Source of the DNA: JAFDCJ01 sp964527835 | Lineage (GTDB): Bacteria; Desulfobacterota; Desulfobacteria; Desulfobacterales; JAFDCJ01 | NCBI GenBank assembly: GCA_964527835.1 | Contig: CAZGNV010000011.1 | Coordinates: 1 to 64,000, forward strand | DNA length: 64,000 nt | Reading direction: 5' to 3' | In this document: positions 15,646 through 23,288 of the stretch, piece after piece | How positions within the stretch are numbered: position 1 is the first letter of the stretch | Layout of the letters: the number at the start of each line of letters is the position of its first letter | Notes under the pieces: model-generated | What the model was told of the DNA's origin: nothing | The model's database searches: none | What the model saw: only the letters and a program-made list of their open reading frames with translations | Made by a program: the position numbers and the translations under genes

Positions 15646-16383
15646 ATGAACGACCTGAGTTTGAGGGAAGATGTTGCCGCGCGCTACCAGCCGTTTCTGG
15701 ACGAGATTCTGGCCGGCTGGCAAAAGGCGATTCATTCGGTGCATATCGTCGGCAGTGCATTGACGGCAGACTACGATCCCAACGTTTCAGACGTCAACTC
15801 GGTTATCGTGCTGCATGCAATGAACCTGAAATTCCTGTCTTTTCTGGCGCCCATGGGAAAAAAATACGGAAAAAAACGCGTGGCCGCACCCTTGATCATG
15901 ACCCCGCGCTACATTGACCAGTCATTGGATGTATTCCCCATCGAGTTTCTGAACATCCAGCTGGTGCACCACACCCTGGTTGGCGATGATATTTTCCGCA
16001 ATCTGGGCATCACTCCATCGGACCTGCGGCGCGAATGTGAACGGGAACTGAAAGTCAGGCTCATCGGGCTGCGGCAGGGATACATCTCCGCCCGAGGCGA
16101 TCGAAAAATTCTGGCCCGGGACTTTGCAGCCGCTTTTGCCGGCTACATGCCGCTGTTCAAAGCCATCATCGTTCTGCTCGGCAAAACGGTCCCGCAAAGC
16201 AACCCCGCGATCCTGGATAGGCTGGCTGCAGCGGCAAATGTCGACACCGGGGTTTTTCACCAGGTCCTGAAACAGAAAAAACAGGGGTTGCGGCCTTCCA
16301 TCGAGCAGTTGAACACGATTTTCGAGGATTATTACACCACTATCGAAAAACTGGGGGAAATCGTCAATGCCCTCGAAGTTTGA
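15646..16383 (+). CDS. Nucleotidyltransferase-fold protein of unknown substrate
   Basis: This 245-residue protein has a pol-beta-like nucleotidyltransferase start: SVHIVGSALTADYDPNVSDVNSVIVL, with GS followed by spaced Asp residues. A helical C-terminal region follows. It lacks a clear helix-turn-helix or effector domain. A good AGGAGG-type site (GGAGGAAATC) precedes the ATG. It overlaps the TPM gene by 17 bp and is the first gene of a three-gene operon with TPM and LemA proteins. Whether it is catalytically active is not certain. Confidence 0.75.
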   Translation: MNDLSLREDVAARYQPFLDEILAGWQKAIHSVHIVGSALTADYDPNVSDVNSVIVLHAMNLKFLSFLAPMGKKYGKKRVAAPLIMTPRYIDQSLDVFPIEFLNIQLVHHTLVGDDIFRNLGITPSDLRRECERELKVRLIGLRQGYISARGDRKILARDFAAAFAGYMPLFKAIIVLLGKTVPQSNPAILDRLAAAANVDTGVFHQVLKQKKQGLRPSIEQLNTIFEDYYTTIEKLGEIVNALEV

Positions 16384-17158
16384 CAAGTTCGTTATTTTTA
16401 TGACGGTATGGCTGCTGGCCATCGGACTGCCGTTGGCAGGCCACTGCCTGGAGGTTCCCCCCACCCCACCCAGTCCCGTGGTGGACCTGGCCGGCATTAT
16501 CGATGATGCCATCGAGGCCCGCATGGACCAATTTCTGCGGCAGCTGGAGCAAAAAACCACCGCCCAGGTGGCTGTTTTGACGGTTGCCAGCCTCGAGGGG
16601 CAATCCATTGAAGACTTTGCGCTCACCGTCGCCCACGACAAATGGAAGCTCGGCCAAAAGGGAAAGGACAACGGTGTGCTGCTGGTCGTGGCGGTCAAAG
16701 ACCGCAAATACCGCATCGAGGTGGGCTACGGGCTTGAAGGCCTGCTGCCCGACAGCCTGGTGGGCAGCATTGGCCGGCAATACCTGGTACCCTATTTCAG
16801 AAAAGGCGATTATTCGGCCGGAATTTTTACGGCCATTGCCGTGATCGCCAACAAGATCGCCGCTGAAGCCGGTGTGCAGATCAGCGACCTGCCGCCGGCA
16901 CGCAAAACCCCTGCGGCTGGAAAACAGCGCACCGAATCCGGGCCATTCGGCAAAATTGTTTCGCTGCTGTTTTTTCTGGTACTGATCGTGATTTTCATTC
17001 GCAATCCGCGCTCATTTCTGGTCTTTCTGCTGCTGTCATCCATGGGGGGCAGGGGCGGACGGTGGGGCGGCGGCGGTGGCTTCGGCGGTGGTGGATTCGG
17101 CGGGTTCGGCGGCGGCGGCGGTGGCTTTGGCGGCGGGGGGGCGTCGGGAGGATGGTGA
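16367..17158 (+). CDS. TPM-domain (YgcG/psb32-like) membrane protein
   Basis: This 263-residue protein has a signal segment (residues 8-27), a TPM domain (VVDLAGIIDDAIEARMDQFLRQLE; VEVGYG-like IEVGYGLEGLLPDS), a membrane helix (about 196-216) and a Gly/Phe-rich C-terminal tail typical of the family. TPM proteins sit in the envelope facing the periplasm; some have phosphatase activity, and they very often pair with LemA, as here (24 bp downstream). It overlaps the upstream nucleotidyltransferase gene, so translation is probably coupled. Confidence 0.92.
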   Translation: MPSKFDKFVIFMTVWLLAIGLPLAGHCLEVPPTPPSPVVDLAGIIDDAIEARMDQFLRQLEQKTTAQVAVLTVASLEGQSIEDFALTVAHDKWKLGQKGKDNGVLLVVAVKDRKYRIEVGYGLEGLLPDSLVGSIGRQYLVPYFRKGDYSAGIFTAIAVIANKIAAEAGVQISDLPPARKTPAAGKQRTESGPFGKIVSLLFFLVLIVIFIRNPRSFLVFLLLSSMGGRGGRWGGGGGFGGGGFGGFGGGGGGFGGGGASGGW

Positions 17159-17182
17159 TAACAGTCAGAAACGGAGGAAGAT

Positions 17183-17758
17183 ATGTCTAAAGGAGTCAAG
17201 ACGGTACTGATTATCGTGGGGGTTGTGCTGCTGCTGGGATTCATCGTGGGCGGCAAACTGATCAGCGGTTACAACCGGGTCATTGCCCTGGAAGAAAACG
17301 TCAAGGGCCGGTGGGCCCAGGTGGAAAACCAGCTCAAACGCCGCTACGATCTCATCCCGAACCTGGTGCAGACCGTAAAGGGTTATGCCAGCCACGAAAA
17401 GGAAATCTTTGAAAACATCGCCCAGGCGCGCACCCGCTATTTCCAGTCCGACAGCGTCAAAAGCCGCATCGAAAACGCCAACCGGCTCGAAGGCGCCCTG
17501 TCCCGGCTGCTGCTGCTCGTAGAGCGCTACCCGGATTTGAAGGCCAACGAGTCCTTTTTAAAGCTGCAGGACAGTCTCGAGGGAACGGAAAACCGCATCG
17601 CCGTGGAACGAAAACGGTACAACGATGCGGTCCAGGCGCTGAATACCTATATCCGCACTTTTTTCGGCAGGTTTTACGCCCTGCTGGCCGGCGTTTCACC
17701 GGCCGAGTATTACAAGGTCCCCGAGGGGCAGGCGGAGGCGCCCAAAGTTAAGTTTTAG
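17183..17758 (+). CDS. LemA family protein
   Basis: This 191-residue protein has an N-terminal membrane helix (residues 6-27) and the LemA core (YNRVIALEENVKGRWAQVENQLKRRYDLIPNLVQTVKGYA), ending FFGRFYALLAG...YYKVPEG. LemA proteins are inner-membrane proteins with a long antiparallel helical bundle; they co-occur with TPM proteins and are linked to envelope homeostasis. GGAGG precedes the ATG. It is the last gene of the operon; a family B repeat follows. Confidence 0.94.
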   Translation: MSKGVKTVLIIVGVVLLLGFIVGGKLISGYNRVIALEENVKGRWAQVENQLKRRYDLIPNLVQTVKGYASHEKEIFENIAQARTRYFQSDSVKSRIENANRLEGALSRLLLLVERYPDLKANESFLKLQDSLEGTENRIAVERKRYNDAVQALNTYIRTFFGRFYALLAGVSPAEYYKVPEGQAEAPKVKF

Positions 17759-17797
17759 ATAAGCATAAACAGAAGAAAAAATCAGAACTTCTTGAAA

Positions 17798-18016
17798 ATT
17801 GCGGTTGCCCCGCGCAATCTGCATTTTGGCTTCGCTCCCGGTGTCCATTTGGGGCGCTCCGCCAGAGGCGGATAAACAGCGCATCAATGGGCTAAATTGC
17901 AAGAACTCGGCGCAAGCGCCTCAAACAGCTTGCAATTTTTAACGCCCACCGATCCGCTGGCTTTTTCCCCCAAATGGACAATGACGCTCAACCAAAATAC
18001 AGATTGCGCTCAGTTG
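17798..18016 (-). repeat. Family B palindromic element, full copy
   Basis: Arms GCGCAATCTGCATTTTGG and TGTCCATTTGGGGCGC mirror CCCCCAAATGGACA and CCAAAATACAGATTGCGC. Read on the minus strand, the core pairs ATCGGTGGGC with GCCCATTGAT (two G-T wobbles) and AAATTGCAAG with CTTGCAATTT. It fills the gap after the LemA gene. Confidence 0.85.
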
Positions 18017-18049
18017 GCAGCAGATCTTATGTGCTTTGTATCCATATAG

Positions 18050-18220
18050 TCAGGCCGGTTCGTAGAAGCAGCGTTTGGGGGATACAACTTTGCCCTGCTT
18101 TTTAAGGGCGGTGATGGCCTTGGAGACTTCCTTGCTCTCTTCGCCGATCATCTTCGCCACATCACCGGGCCGCACTGGTTTGCCGGCCTTTTTCATGGCC
18201 TGCAGAACTTTTTTTTCCAT
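18050..18220 (-). CDS. Small winged-helix-like DNA-binding protein
   Basis: This 56-residue protein (MEKKVLQAMKKAGKPVRPGD...) has a helix-turn-helix shape (GDVAKMIGEESKEVSKAITALKKQGKV) and ends with the short wing VVSPKRCFYEPA. It resembles a stand-alone MarR/LysR-like mini-winged helix found in many sulfate reducers. The ATG at 18220 is preferred because AGAGGTG precedes it; an upstream in-frame ATG has no such site. It is flanked by repeats on both sides and its target is unknown. Confidence 0.75.
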   Translation of the reverse strand: MEKKVLQAMKKAGKPVRPGDVAKMIGEESKEVSKAITALKKQGKVVSPKRCFYEPA

Positions 18221-18273
18221 TTCGACACCTCTTTCATTCACGGTTGCTGGTTCTGATTGTTGTTGCCAATGTT

Positions 18274-18575
18274 TGACGGTCCCGTAAAAAGCCCGTTTAT
18301 GCCGCTTTACGGCAATCTATGGGCAACGAACTGGATTGAGATTTGCCGTCGCCGCAAAAAGCCCAATTTTTCGCGCCGCAAGCCTTTTCGGGAGCTGTAT
18401 CAGGGTTGCGCTAAATCGCAAGAACTCGTCGCAAGCTCCTCAAACAGCTTGCGATTTTTAACGCGCAACCCTTCACAGCTCTTTTTCCTCAAAGGCTTGA
18501 ATGGCGCTCAATAATGACTTTTTGCGACGGCAATTGATGTAAGTTCGTTGGAAGTCATTTTCGAGCGACATCAAC
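18274..18575 (-). repeat. Family A palindromic element, full copy
   Basis: The core on the minus strand pairs GGGTTGCGC with GCGCAACCC and AAATCGCAAG with CTTGCGATTT, a compensatory variant of the copy at 6690. End boxes here are GCAAAAAG and CTTTTTGC, again matched changes from GTAAAAAG and CTTTTTAC. Outside these lie GGCAACGAACTGG and AAGTTCGTTGGAAGTC. The rest of the 18221-18665 gap holds no gene. Confidence 0.85.
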
Positions 18576-18665
18576 ATGACTGAATAATAAAACATAATTC
18601 GACGCTGGCAAGCCTCCAGCCTGCATTTGGTTATCCAACCGGGAGGGATCTATGGGGATACGGCA

Positions 18666-19319
18666 TTATGGGCGTTTGCGCTGCCGCCGGTTCATGGGGG
18701 GGTTCCCCCGCTGCTGATTTCGCCGGCGATACGCTTCCCGCAGCTGTCTCTTTTTTTCCGGTGAAAGGCTTTGCCACCTTCTCCTTTTTTGCTCCAGCCG
18801 CCGGCGCTGTTCGGGTGTCATGCTGCGGTAACGATGTTTGAGACGTTGCCTTTGTTCGGGACTCATTTGCTCCCATTGGCGATACTTCTGCCTGAGCTGC
18901 CGCCGCTGCTCCGGGCTCATGGCCTGATAGCGTTTCCAGTTTTTTCTGATTTTCTCCCGCTGTTGAGGCGTCAATTGTTTAAACCGTTTGTAGCGCTCCA
19001 AAATGCGCGCTTGTTGCTCCGGCGGCATCTGGCGCCATTTTTTCATCAGGCGGCGGTAGCGCTTCTGCTGTTCGGGGGTCAAATTCTTCCACCGCCTGCG
19101 CGCTGCGGACAGATCCTGACCGCTGTCTGCCAGCAGCCGGTTGAATCGGTCGGAAGTTCCGTCCCCCTGAACCCGCAGCGCCGGTTCAAAAGCCGGATCA
19201 GCCACGACCGGCGATGCACTGCCGGCGGCCTGGACTGGCTGGTCTGCAAAACCGATCGTCAATACCACCGCCATCCATCCAAAAAACTTGAATACTGCGC
19301 ACTTATTGATCTTCATCAT
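18666..19319 (-). CDS. DUF3106-type secreted Arg-rich repeat protein
   Basis: This protein of about 217 residues has an N-terminal signal (FFGWMAVVLTIGFADQPVQA) followed by eight or so tandem units of the form (L/M)(T/S)PEQ(Q/R)...(R/K)(Y/W), for example NLTPEQQKRYRRL, QLTPQQREKIRKN and SMTPEQRRRLEQK. DUF3106 proteins are periplasmic and highly basic, and often follow an ECF sigma/anti-sigma pair, as here. The second cluster of ATGs (19319) has GGAG 6 bases upstream; the ATG at 19325 touches it. It overlaps the upstream acidic protein gene by 17 bp. A charge match between the two products is notable. Confidence 0.82.
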   Translation of the reverse strand: MMKINKCAVFKFFGWMAVVLTIGFADQPVQAAGSASPVVADPAFEPALRVQGDGTSDRFNRLLADSGQDLSAARRRWKNLTPEQQKRYRRLMKKWRQMPPEQQARILERYKRFKQLTPQQREKIRKNWKRYQAMSPEQRRQLRQKYRQWEQMSPEQRQRLKHRYRSMTPEQRRRLEQKRRRWQSLSPEKKRQLREAYRRRNQQRGNPPMNRRQRKRP

Positions 19320-19554
19320 ATTCATCTCCGACTGCTGTCAGAAATTCCAGCAGGCCCACATCTTCCTCCAGGACATCCAGATTGTCGAGGAGGTCCAACA
19401 TCTCGATCACTTCAAGATCCTCGGCAGGAATCTCATCATCCTGCGCCCGGCACGGATATCCATGCAAAAGCATCAGCAATATGGCCCCGACGATTATTTT
19501 TTTGCATATCATAACAACAGGAAAGTTCCAGCTGGGGACCGGTGGCGACGCCAC
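19303..19554 (-). CDS. Small secreted acidic protein, tail resembling the anti-sigma factor
   Basis: This protein of up to 83 residues has a signal-like helix (CKKIIVGAILLMLLHGYPCRA) and a mature region of only about 45 residues, rich in Asp, Glu and Leu (EDLEVIEMLDLLDNLDVLEED). Start GTG at 19554 has GGAGG 11 bases upstream; ATG at 19512 gives a shorter, more standard signal peptide but no ribosome site. The acidic Leu-spaced stretch resembles the C-terminal tail of the neighbouring anti-sigma factor, so the two may share a partner. Family not recognised. Confidence 0.7.
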   Translation of the reverse strand: MASPPVPSWNFPVVMICKKIIVGAILLMLLHGYPCRAQDDEIPAEDLEVIEMLDLLDNLDVLEEDVGLLEFLTAVGDEYDEDQ

Positions 19555-19557
19555 GCC

Positions 19558-20064
19558 TCAGGAGGCCTCCAGTTCATCCAGCACTTCCATGATCTCCAGG
19601 TCCGATAAGAAATCGATTTCTTGAAGCACATCCAGTTCTTCGATCATATCCATCTGTTCAATCATATTCAGATCGACACCGTCCAGACCGGCGATAATGG
19701 CATTCGATACCGGTTTTTGCGGATAAAAGCGCATCGCCACGAACCCGACGGCGATGATGATCACCGCGCTTACCAGTACCGGAACCATTCGCCGAGGTGC
19801 CAATGCCGTCCGGATGCGCTCCAGCAACTGTTCATGCCAGGGCCGCCGGGCGTCAACACGGGCCCAAAACCGGGCCAGGTAATTCGGGTGCGGTTCAACT
19901 TCCCCAAGCTCGCCAAGCATTTTCCACGCATCTTCCATTGCGCGCAACTGACGGCGGCAACCCGGGCAGTCCTGTACATGGGCCCGCACGGCCTGCTGAT
20001 GATACCCTTCCAGTTCACCATCAACGTATTCGGGCAGCAAAGCTTTAATTTCACGGCAGTCCAT
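19558..20064 (-). CDS. Anti-sigma factor with zinc-finger (zf-HC2) domain
   Basis: This 168-residue protein begins MDCREIKALLPEYVDGELEG and has the ZAS motif H-x3-C-x2-C (HVQDCPGC, about residues 29-36), a membrane helix (about 92-112) and an acidic Leu-rich periplasmic tail (MIEQMDMIEELDVLQEIDF). Such proteins hold an ECF sigma factor at the membrane until a signal releases it. AGGTGATGATAA precedes the ATG. It lies 84 bp downstream of the sigma gene. Confidence 0.9.
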   Translation of the reverse strand: MDCREIKALLPEYVDGELEGYHQQAVRAHVQDCPGCRRQLRAMEDAWKMLGELGEVEPHPNYLARFWARVDARRPWHEQLLERIRTALAPRRMVPVLVSAVIIIAVGFVAMRFYPQKPVSNAIIAGLDGVDLNMIEQMDMIEELDVLQEIDFLSDLEIMEVLDELEAS

Positions 20065-20148
20065 TTATCATCACCTACCTGTTAAACACCTGAAAGTTTA
20101 AAAAGTTTCGCATTTCATTACCCAGGCATCAAGTCTTTTTTCTTTTCA

Positions 20149-20754
20149 TCAAGAGGTGCGTGTCAGATCGCTCAGGCGATGCTTCAGGTTTTGCTTGGCA
20201 CGGCTCAACAGGGATTTTACAGCCTTTTCCGAGACCTGCATCGTAGCGGCAATCTGGGCGTAGGAAAAGGATTCATAACGTCTGAGAATAACAGCCATTC
20301 TTTGGTTTTTCGGCAGAGCGTCGATTGCCATGCGGACCGCCTGCGCCCGCTCCCGGTGCAGGATTGCTTCATCCGGCAAGACGGCATCGGCATTCTGGAC
20401 CTGACGAACTCCGGCCCCGGTGTCGTGGGTCTCATCCAGTGACAGGACACGCCGTTTGTGGCGTCGCAGCTCATTTAAACTGATATTCCTGGCAATGGTG
20501 TATATCCAGGTTTGAAATCGGGAGCGCGGGGTGTAACCGGAGGCACTGTTGTATACCCGTAAAAACACCTCCTGGGTCAGATCCTCTGCAACCTCACGGT
20601 TACCCGTAAACCGGTAAATAAAGTTGAGAATCCGGGCGTAATACTTGTGCATCAGGGCTTCGAATGCATCTCTATCACCCTTTTGAACCGCAAGCATCAG
20701 CTGAACGTCTGGATCGGACCGATAGGTTCCTGATTTTCGGAAAATTGATTTCAT
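20149..20754 (-). CDS. ECF-type RNA polymerase sigma factor
   Basis: This protein of about 201 residues has sigma region 2 (RDAFEALMHKYYARILNFIYRF; DLTQEVFLRVYNSASGY; FQTWIYTIARNISLNELRR) and region 4 (LPKNQRMAVILRRYESFSYAQIAATMQVSEKAVKSLLSRAKQNL). It belongs to the RpoE-like group IV sigma factors controlling envelope stress. The ATG at 20754 is chosen; a TTG at 20799 would add 15 residues. The anti-sigma gene follows, and the DUF3106 and small acidic proteins complete a likely regulon. Confidence 0.93.
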   Translation of the reverse strand: MKSIFRKSGTYRSDPDVQLMLAVQKGDRDAFEALMHKYYARILNFIYRFTGNREVAEDLTQEVFLRVYNSASGYTPRSRFQTWIYTIARNISLNELRRHKRRVLSLDETHDTGAGVRQVQNADAVLPDEAILHRERAQAVRMAIDALPKNQRMAVILRRYESFSYAQIAATMQVSEKAVKSLLSRAKQNLKHRLSDLTRTS

Positions 20755-20799
20755 ACCCCGGGCACCGGTTTTTGCGGATGGAAATGCGGTGAACTCCAA

Positions 20800-21006
20800 T
20801 TATTTTTTGGCAGATCCGACTTCCGGAAGGGGCTCCCCAGCCGCTTCGGTCCGGGGTTTGGATGCATGCTTGTGAATGAAAATTCCGATGAACAACATGC
20901 AGAGATAAATCGAAAAGAAATAGTACAGCGCCCCATCCCGGCTGTGAAGACCCAGGATTAAAAAGCCAATGGCGCTGAAAAAAAGCAACTTGGTTTTCAT
21001 GGTCAT
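20800..21006 (-). CDS. Small two-helix membrane protein
   Basis: This 68-residue protein has two hydrophobic segments (KLLFFSAIGFLILGL and YYFFSIYLCMLFIGIFI) and a charged tail. GGAG lies 4 bases before the ATG at 21006 and 10 before a second ATG at 21000. It directly precedes the sigma-factor gene on the same strand, so it could be in that operon. No family recognised. Its ribosome site lies next to the 20-bp palindrome at 21015-21034. Confidence 0.6.
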   Translation of the reverse strand: MTMKTKLLFFSAIGFLILGLHSRDGALYYFFSIYLCMLFIGIFIHKHASKPRTEAAGEPLPEVGSAKK

Positions 21007-21014
21007 GATTCTCC

Positions 21015-21034
21015 AATTAGGGTCAACCCTAATT
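21015..21034. promoter_or_regulatory. 20-bp palindrome over the leader of the small membrane protein gene
   Basis: AATTAGGGTCAACCCTAATT is a perfect 9-bp inverted repeat with a 2-base centre. It abuts the GGAG ribosome site of the gene ending at 20800, so it could be an operator or an RNA hairpin affecting initiation. Confidence 0.5.
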
Positions 21035-21144
21035 GATCGTAAGCAAAATGCATTCAACGGTCACAGGGTATAGGGGCTGTCCTGTCAGCATTATCGGGGA
21101 ATCTATCGAAAACCTTTAGTCCGGCAGACGCAATCCAGGAGGCT

Positions 21145-21579
21145 TCAGCTGTTTTTTATTTTCTTCAGCAGTCCGGGTGCCGCCCCCAGAATGAGCAGGT
21201 CACCCAATGGTCCGTTGCACAACAGGGTAACAGTGGACAAAATCAGCGTGTATATGTAAACTTCAGAATCCACCACCACCGCCTTGAGAGTTTGGGGGTA
21301 GACCACAAAAAAGGCCAGATCCGCAACAGCGACAAGGATAAGCCCCCACAGGGCCCATTTGCGCAGGTTCCACACCCCCACAGCAAATATGGCCAGGGGC
21401 ACCAGCCCCAGGGTGAATTTATAAGCCAGCAGCCGCAATACGGCTTCGGACTGGACGGGCTCCCATGCCAGCCAGAGAAAGGCCCTGAAAAAAGCCAGCC
21501 ACCCCAGCGCCCATGCCACCGGGGGATATTCGGGATTCATTCTGTCGGGTGGAAAAATTCGAATGGCATTGTCGCTCAT
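21145..21579 (-). CDS. Membrane protein of unknown function (four helices)
   Basis: This protein of about 144 residues has four hydrophobic segments (LGWLAFFRAFLWLAW; YKFTLGLVPLAIFAVGVW; LWGLILVAVADLAFFVVY; IYTLILSTVTLLC) and a basic C-terminus LKKIKNS. GGGGGAAAGT precedes the ATG at 21579; a GTG 12 bases upstream overlaps that site. No family recognised. Its gene lies between the sigma cluster and another unknown membrane protein, all on the minus strand but with gaps over 130 bp. Confidence 0.65.
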   Translation of the reverse strand: MSDNAIRIFPPDRMNPEYPPVAWALGWLAFFRAFLWLAWEPVQSEAVLRLLAYKFTLGLVPLAIFAVGVWNLRKWALWGLILVAVADLAFFVVYPQTLKAVVVDSEVYIYTLILSTVTLLCNGPLGDLLILGAAPGLLKKIKNS

Positions 21580-21774
21580 ACTTTCCCCCACTGTTTAAAG
21601 CGCCAACCTCCATCTGTGGGTGGCGGGCAGCTACAGGCCACCCGGTTTTGCAAAACCGGGAATTGGGCGACAATAAGCAATTTGGGGCCGATTGTCAATG
21701 GACCGACCGCCATTTAACAGGTAAAAGTATCACTCGAATGCCGGGGGTTTTCTCAAATTTGGCAGGACCTGCAT

Positions 21775-22386
21775 CTATCGGAGCAGATTGCCGATGGACA
21801 GCAAAATGAGAAAAAGCGAAAGCATCGCTCCTACGAGCCCGATAATGAGCGGATGGCGGAACAAAAATGTATCCAGATGGTCGCTGGACTTATCCAGTTT
21901 GTTGATCATCGACTTGGTTTCAAACCAGGAATTTAATTTTTTTTCGATGCGTTTCATTTTAGCCGGCGCCAACATGAGCAGCAAGCCGAACACCAATCCC
22001 AAAAAACAACCGATCCTGGCAATCCATACGATGGTCAACAGAAAAATTTCACCGAAAAAGCGATTTTGACCGGATTCAAAAAAAATTGCCGCAAACCGGC
22101 AAACATCCAATTTAAAGAAGAAAAAAGAAAGCGCAAACAGCGATCCGACGCTCATCAGAACACCGATCAGAACATGATGGTGATAAAAAAAATTCGTCAA
22201 TTCAATGTCCTTGTCCAGGACCCCGATTTTATTCTCGACGTTGACAGTGCGATTGAGAACATGACTCAGGCTGAGAGCCAGCCCCGGGGAAAAAAGCAGC
22301 ATCAGGGAAAAAGTCATGCCCAGAATCCCGAAAACCAGAGTCAAAATTTCGATGGCCTGGAAACCGATTTGTCGTATGATATCCAT
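21775..22386 (-). CDS. Membrane protein of unknown function
   Basis: This 203-residue protein has four strongly hydrophobic segments (LTLVFGILGMTFSLMLLF; HVLIGVLMSVGSLFALSFFFF; IARIGCFLGLVFGLLLML; PLIIGLVGAMLSLFLILLS). A soluble loop between helices three and four (KRIEKKLNSWFETKSMINKLDKSSDHLD) is charged. No domain recognised. Start context is unremarkable and a later Met is possible. It is not clearly in an operon with its neighbours. Confidence 0.7.
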   Translation of the reverse strand: MDIIRQIGFQAIEILTLVFGILGMTFSLMLLFSPGLALSLSHVLNRTVNVENKIGVLDKDIELTNFFYHHHVLIGVLMSVGSLFALSFFFFKLDVCRFAAIFFESGQNRFFGEIFLLTIVWIARIGCFLGLVFGLLLMLAPAKMKRIEKKLNSWFETKSMINKLDKSSDHLDTFLFRHPLIIGLVGAMLSLFLILLSIGNLLR

Positions 22387-22410
22387 AATGTTGTTTTTAA
22401 TATCGGTTGA

Positions 22411-22452
22411 TTACGCAAAAACTTGATGAATTCGTAAAAAGTCGATTCAACC
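22411..22452. repeat. Family A repeat, left-end fragment
   Basis: TTGATGAATTCGTAAAAAGTCGATT matches the outer left end of family A; the core is absent. It lies just before the stop of the gene at 22459. Confidence 0.5.
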
Positions 22453-22458
22453 GCATAT

Positions 22459-23172
22459 TTATTTGGCAACGAGCTTTCGGGCCAGTGCGGTTACCTGTTC
22501 ACTGGCGATGGCCTCGAGCTTTTTTCTGACCGTGCGTGAATAGTATTCCCGTTCGGTTTTGGTAAAAGTCTTTCCATCCCGTTTCTTGAAAACCAGTTCC
22601 TTCTGTTTGGGGGAAAACAATCGATCCAGCAACATGCTCAGTTCGGCGGCTTGCCCGGATCTGCCTTTTGGCGGGACAGATCCAGGGGGCGTTTGCAAAC
22701 CTTCTGCCGTAAAAATCCGCAGCCCGTTGCGCAGGGCCCGGATGGAAACACACATCCCGCTGCTCAGTTGAACCTCATCGCCTGACAACAGATTTGCATA
22801 TTTGGATTCCAGAAAAGCTGCGATTTTATCCAGGTTGACAGGAGGCTCCAATCCGGTCTGTTTGAACAGGGCCGCACTGATCAGGAGCATTTTTTCCAGG
22901 TTTTGCCGTTTGGGGCTGGTTTCCCAATACCGTGAAAACAAGGCCTGGGAATTCAAGGCCATGCCGCGTCGGGCGCAAACAGCCAAAACAGCGGCAAAAC
23001 GGGCCACCACCTCGGCATCGTCGGAATTGGCCAGGGCATCCAGGATAATGGCGATCTGGCTTTCGGTGACTTTCTTTTTCCCGGCGTCTTTCAGCAACAA
23101 ATCCACGCTTTTCAGTGGCCCCCGGGGTTTGTCGCTGCCAGCGGCGGGATTTTGCTGCGTTTTAAGATTCAT
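22459..23172 (-). CDS. Hypothetical protein
   Basis: This 237-residue soluble protein has a flexible N-terminus (MNLKTQQNPAAGSDKPRGPL), a helical middle with HEAT-like spacing (VARFAAVLAVCARRGMALNSQALFSRYW), and a basic C-terminal segment (DGKTFTKTEREYYSRTVRKKLEAIASEQVTALARKLV). The C-terminus looks like a helical, nucleic-acid-interacting tail, but no family is recognised. Codon use is like the neighbours. It is a single gene flanked by two family A fragments. Confidence 0.65.
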   Translation of the reverse strand: MNLKTQQNPAAGSDKPRGPLKSVDLLLKDAGKKKVTESQIAIILDALANSDDAEVVARFAAVLAVCARRGMALNSQALFSRYWETSPKRQNLEKMLLISAALFKQTGLEPPVNLDKIAAFLESKYANLLSGDEVQLSSGMCVSIRALRNGLRIFTAEGLQTPPGSVPPKGRSGQAAELSMLLDRLFSPKQKELVFKKRDGKTFTKTEREYYSRTVRKKLEAIASEQVTALARKLVAK

Positions 23173-23183
23173 GGCATCAGTTC

Positions 23184-23288
23184 TTACGCAATCGTAATAA
23201 GTTCAATTTTGAGCGACATCAACCCGTTTCGGAAAAAGAGCTGTGAGGGGTTGCTCAAGCAAAAAATTGAACTTTACGGAACCATCAA
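23184..23288 (+). repeat. Family A repeat, core-deleted copy
   Basis: It has the complete left arm (GAGCGACATCAACCC, GGAAAAAGAGCTGTGAGGGGTTG) joined directly to the right end (CTCAAGCAAAAAATTGAAC), with the shared core cleanly missing. It lies upstream of the gene at 22459. The following 23289-23444 is AT-rich without a gene. Confidence 0.7.
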
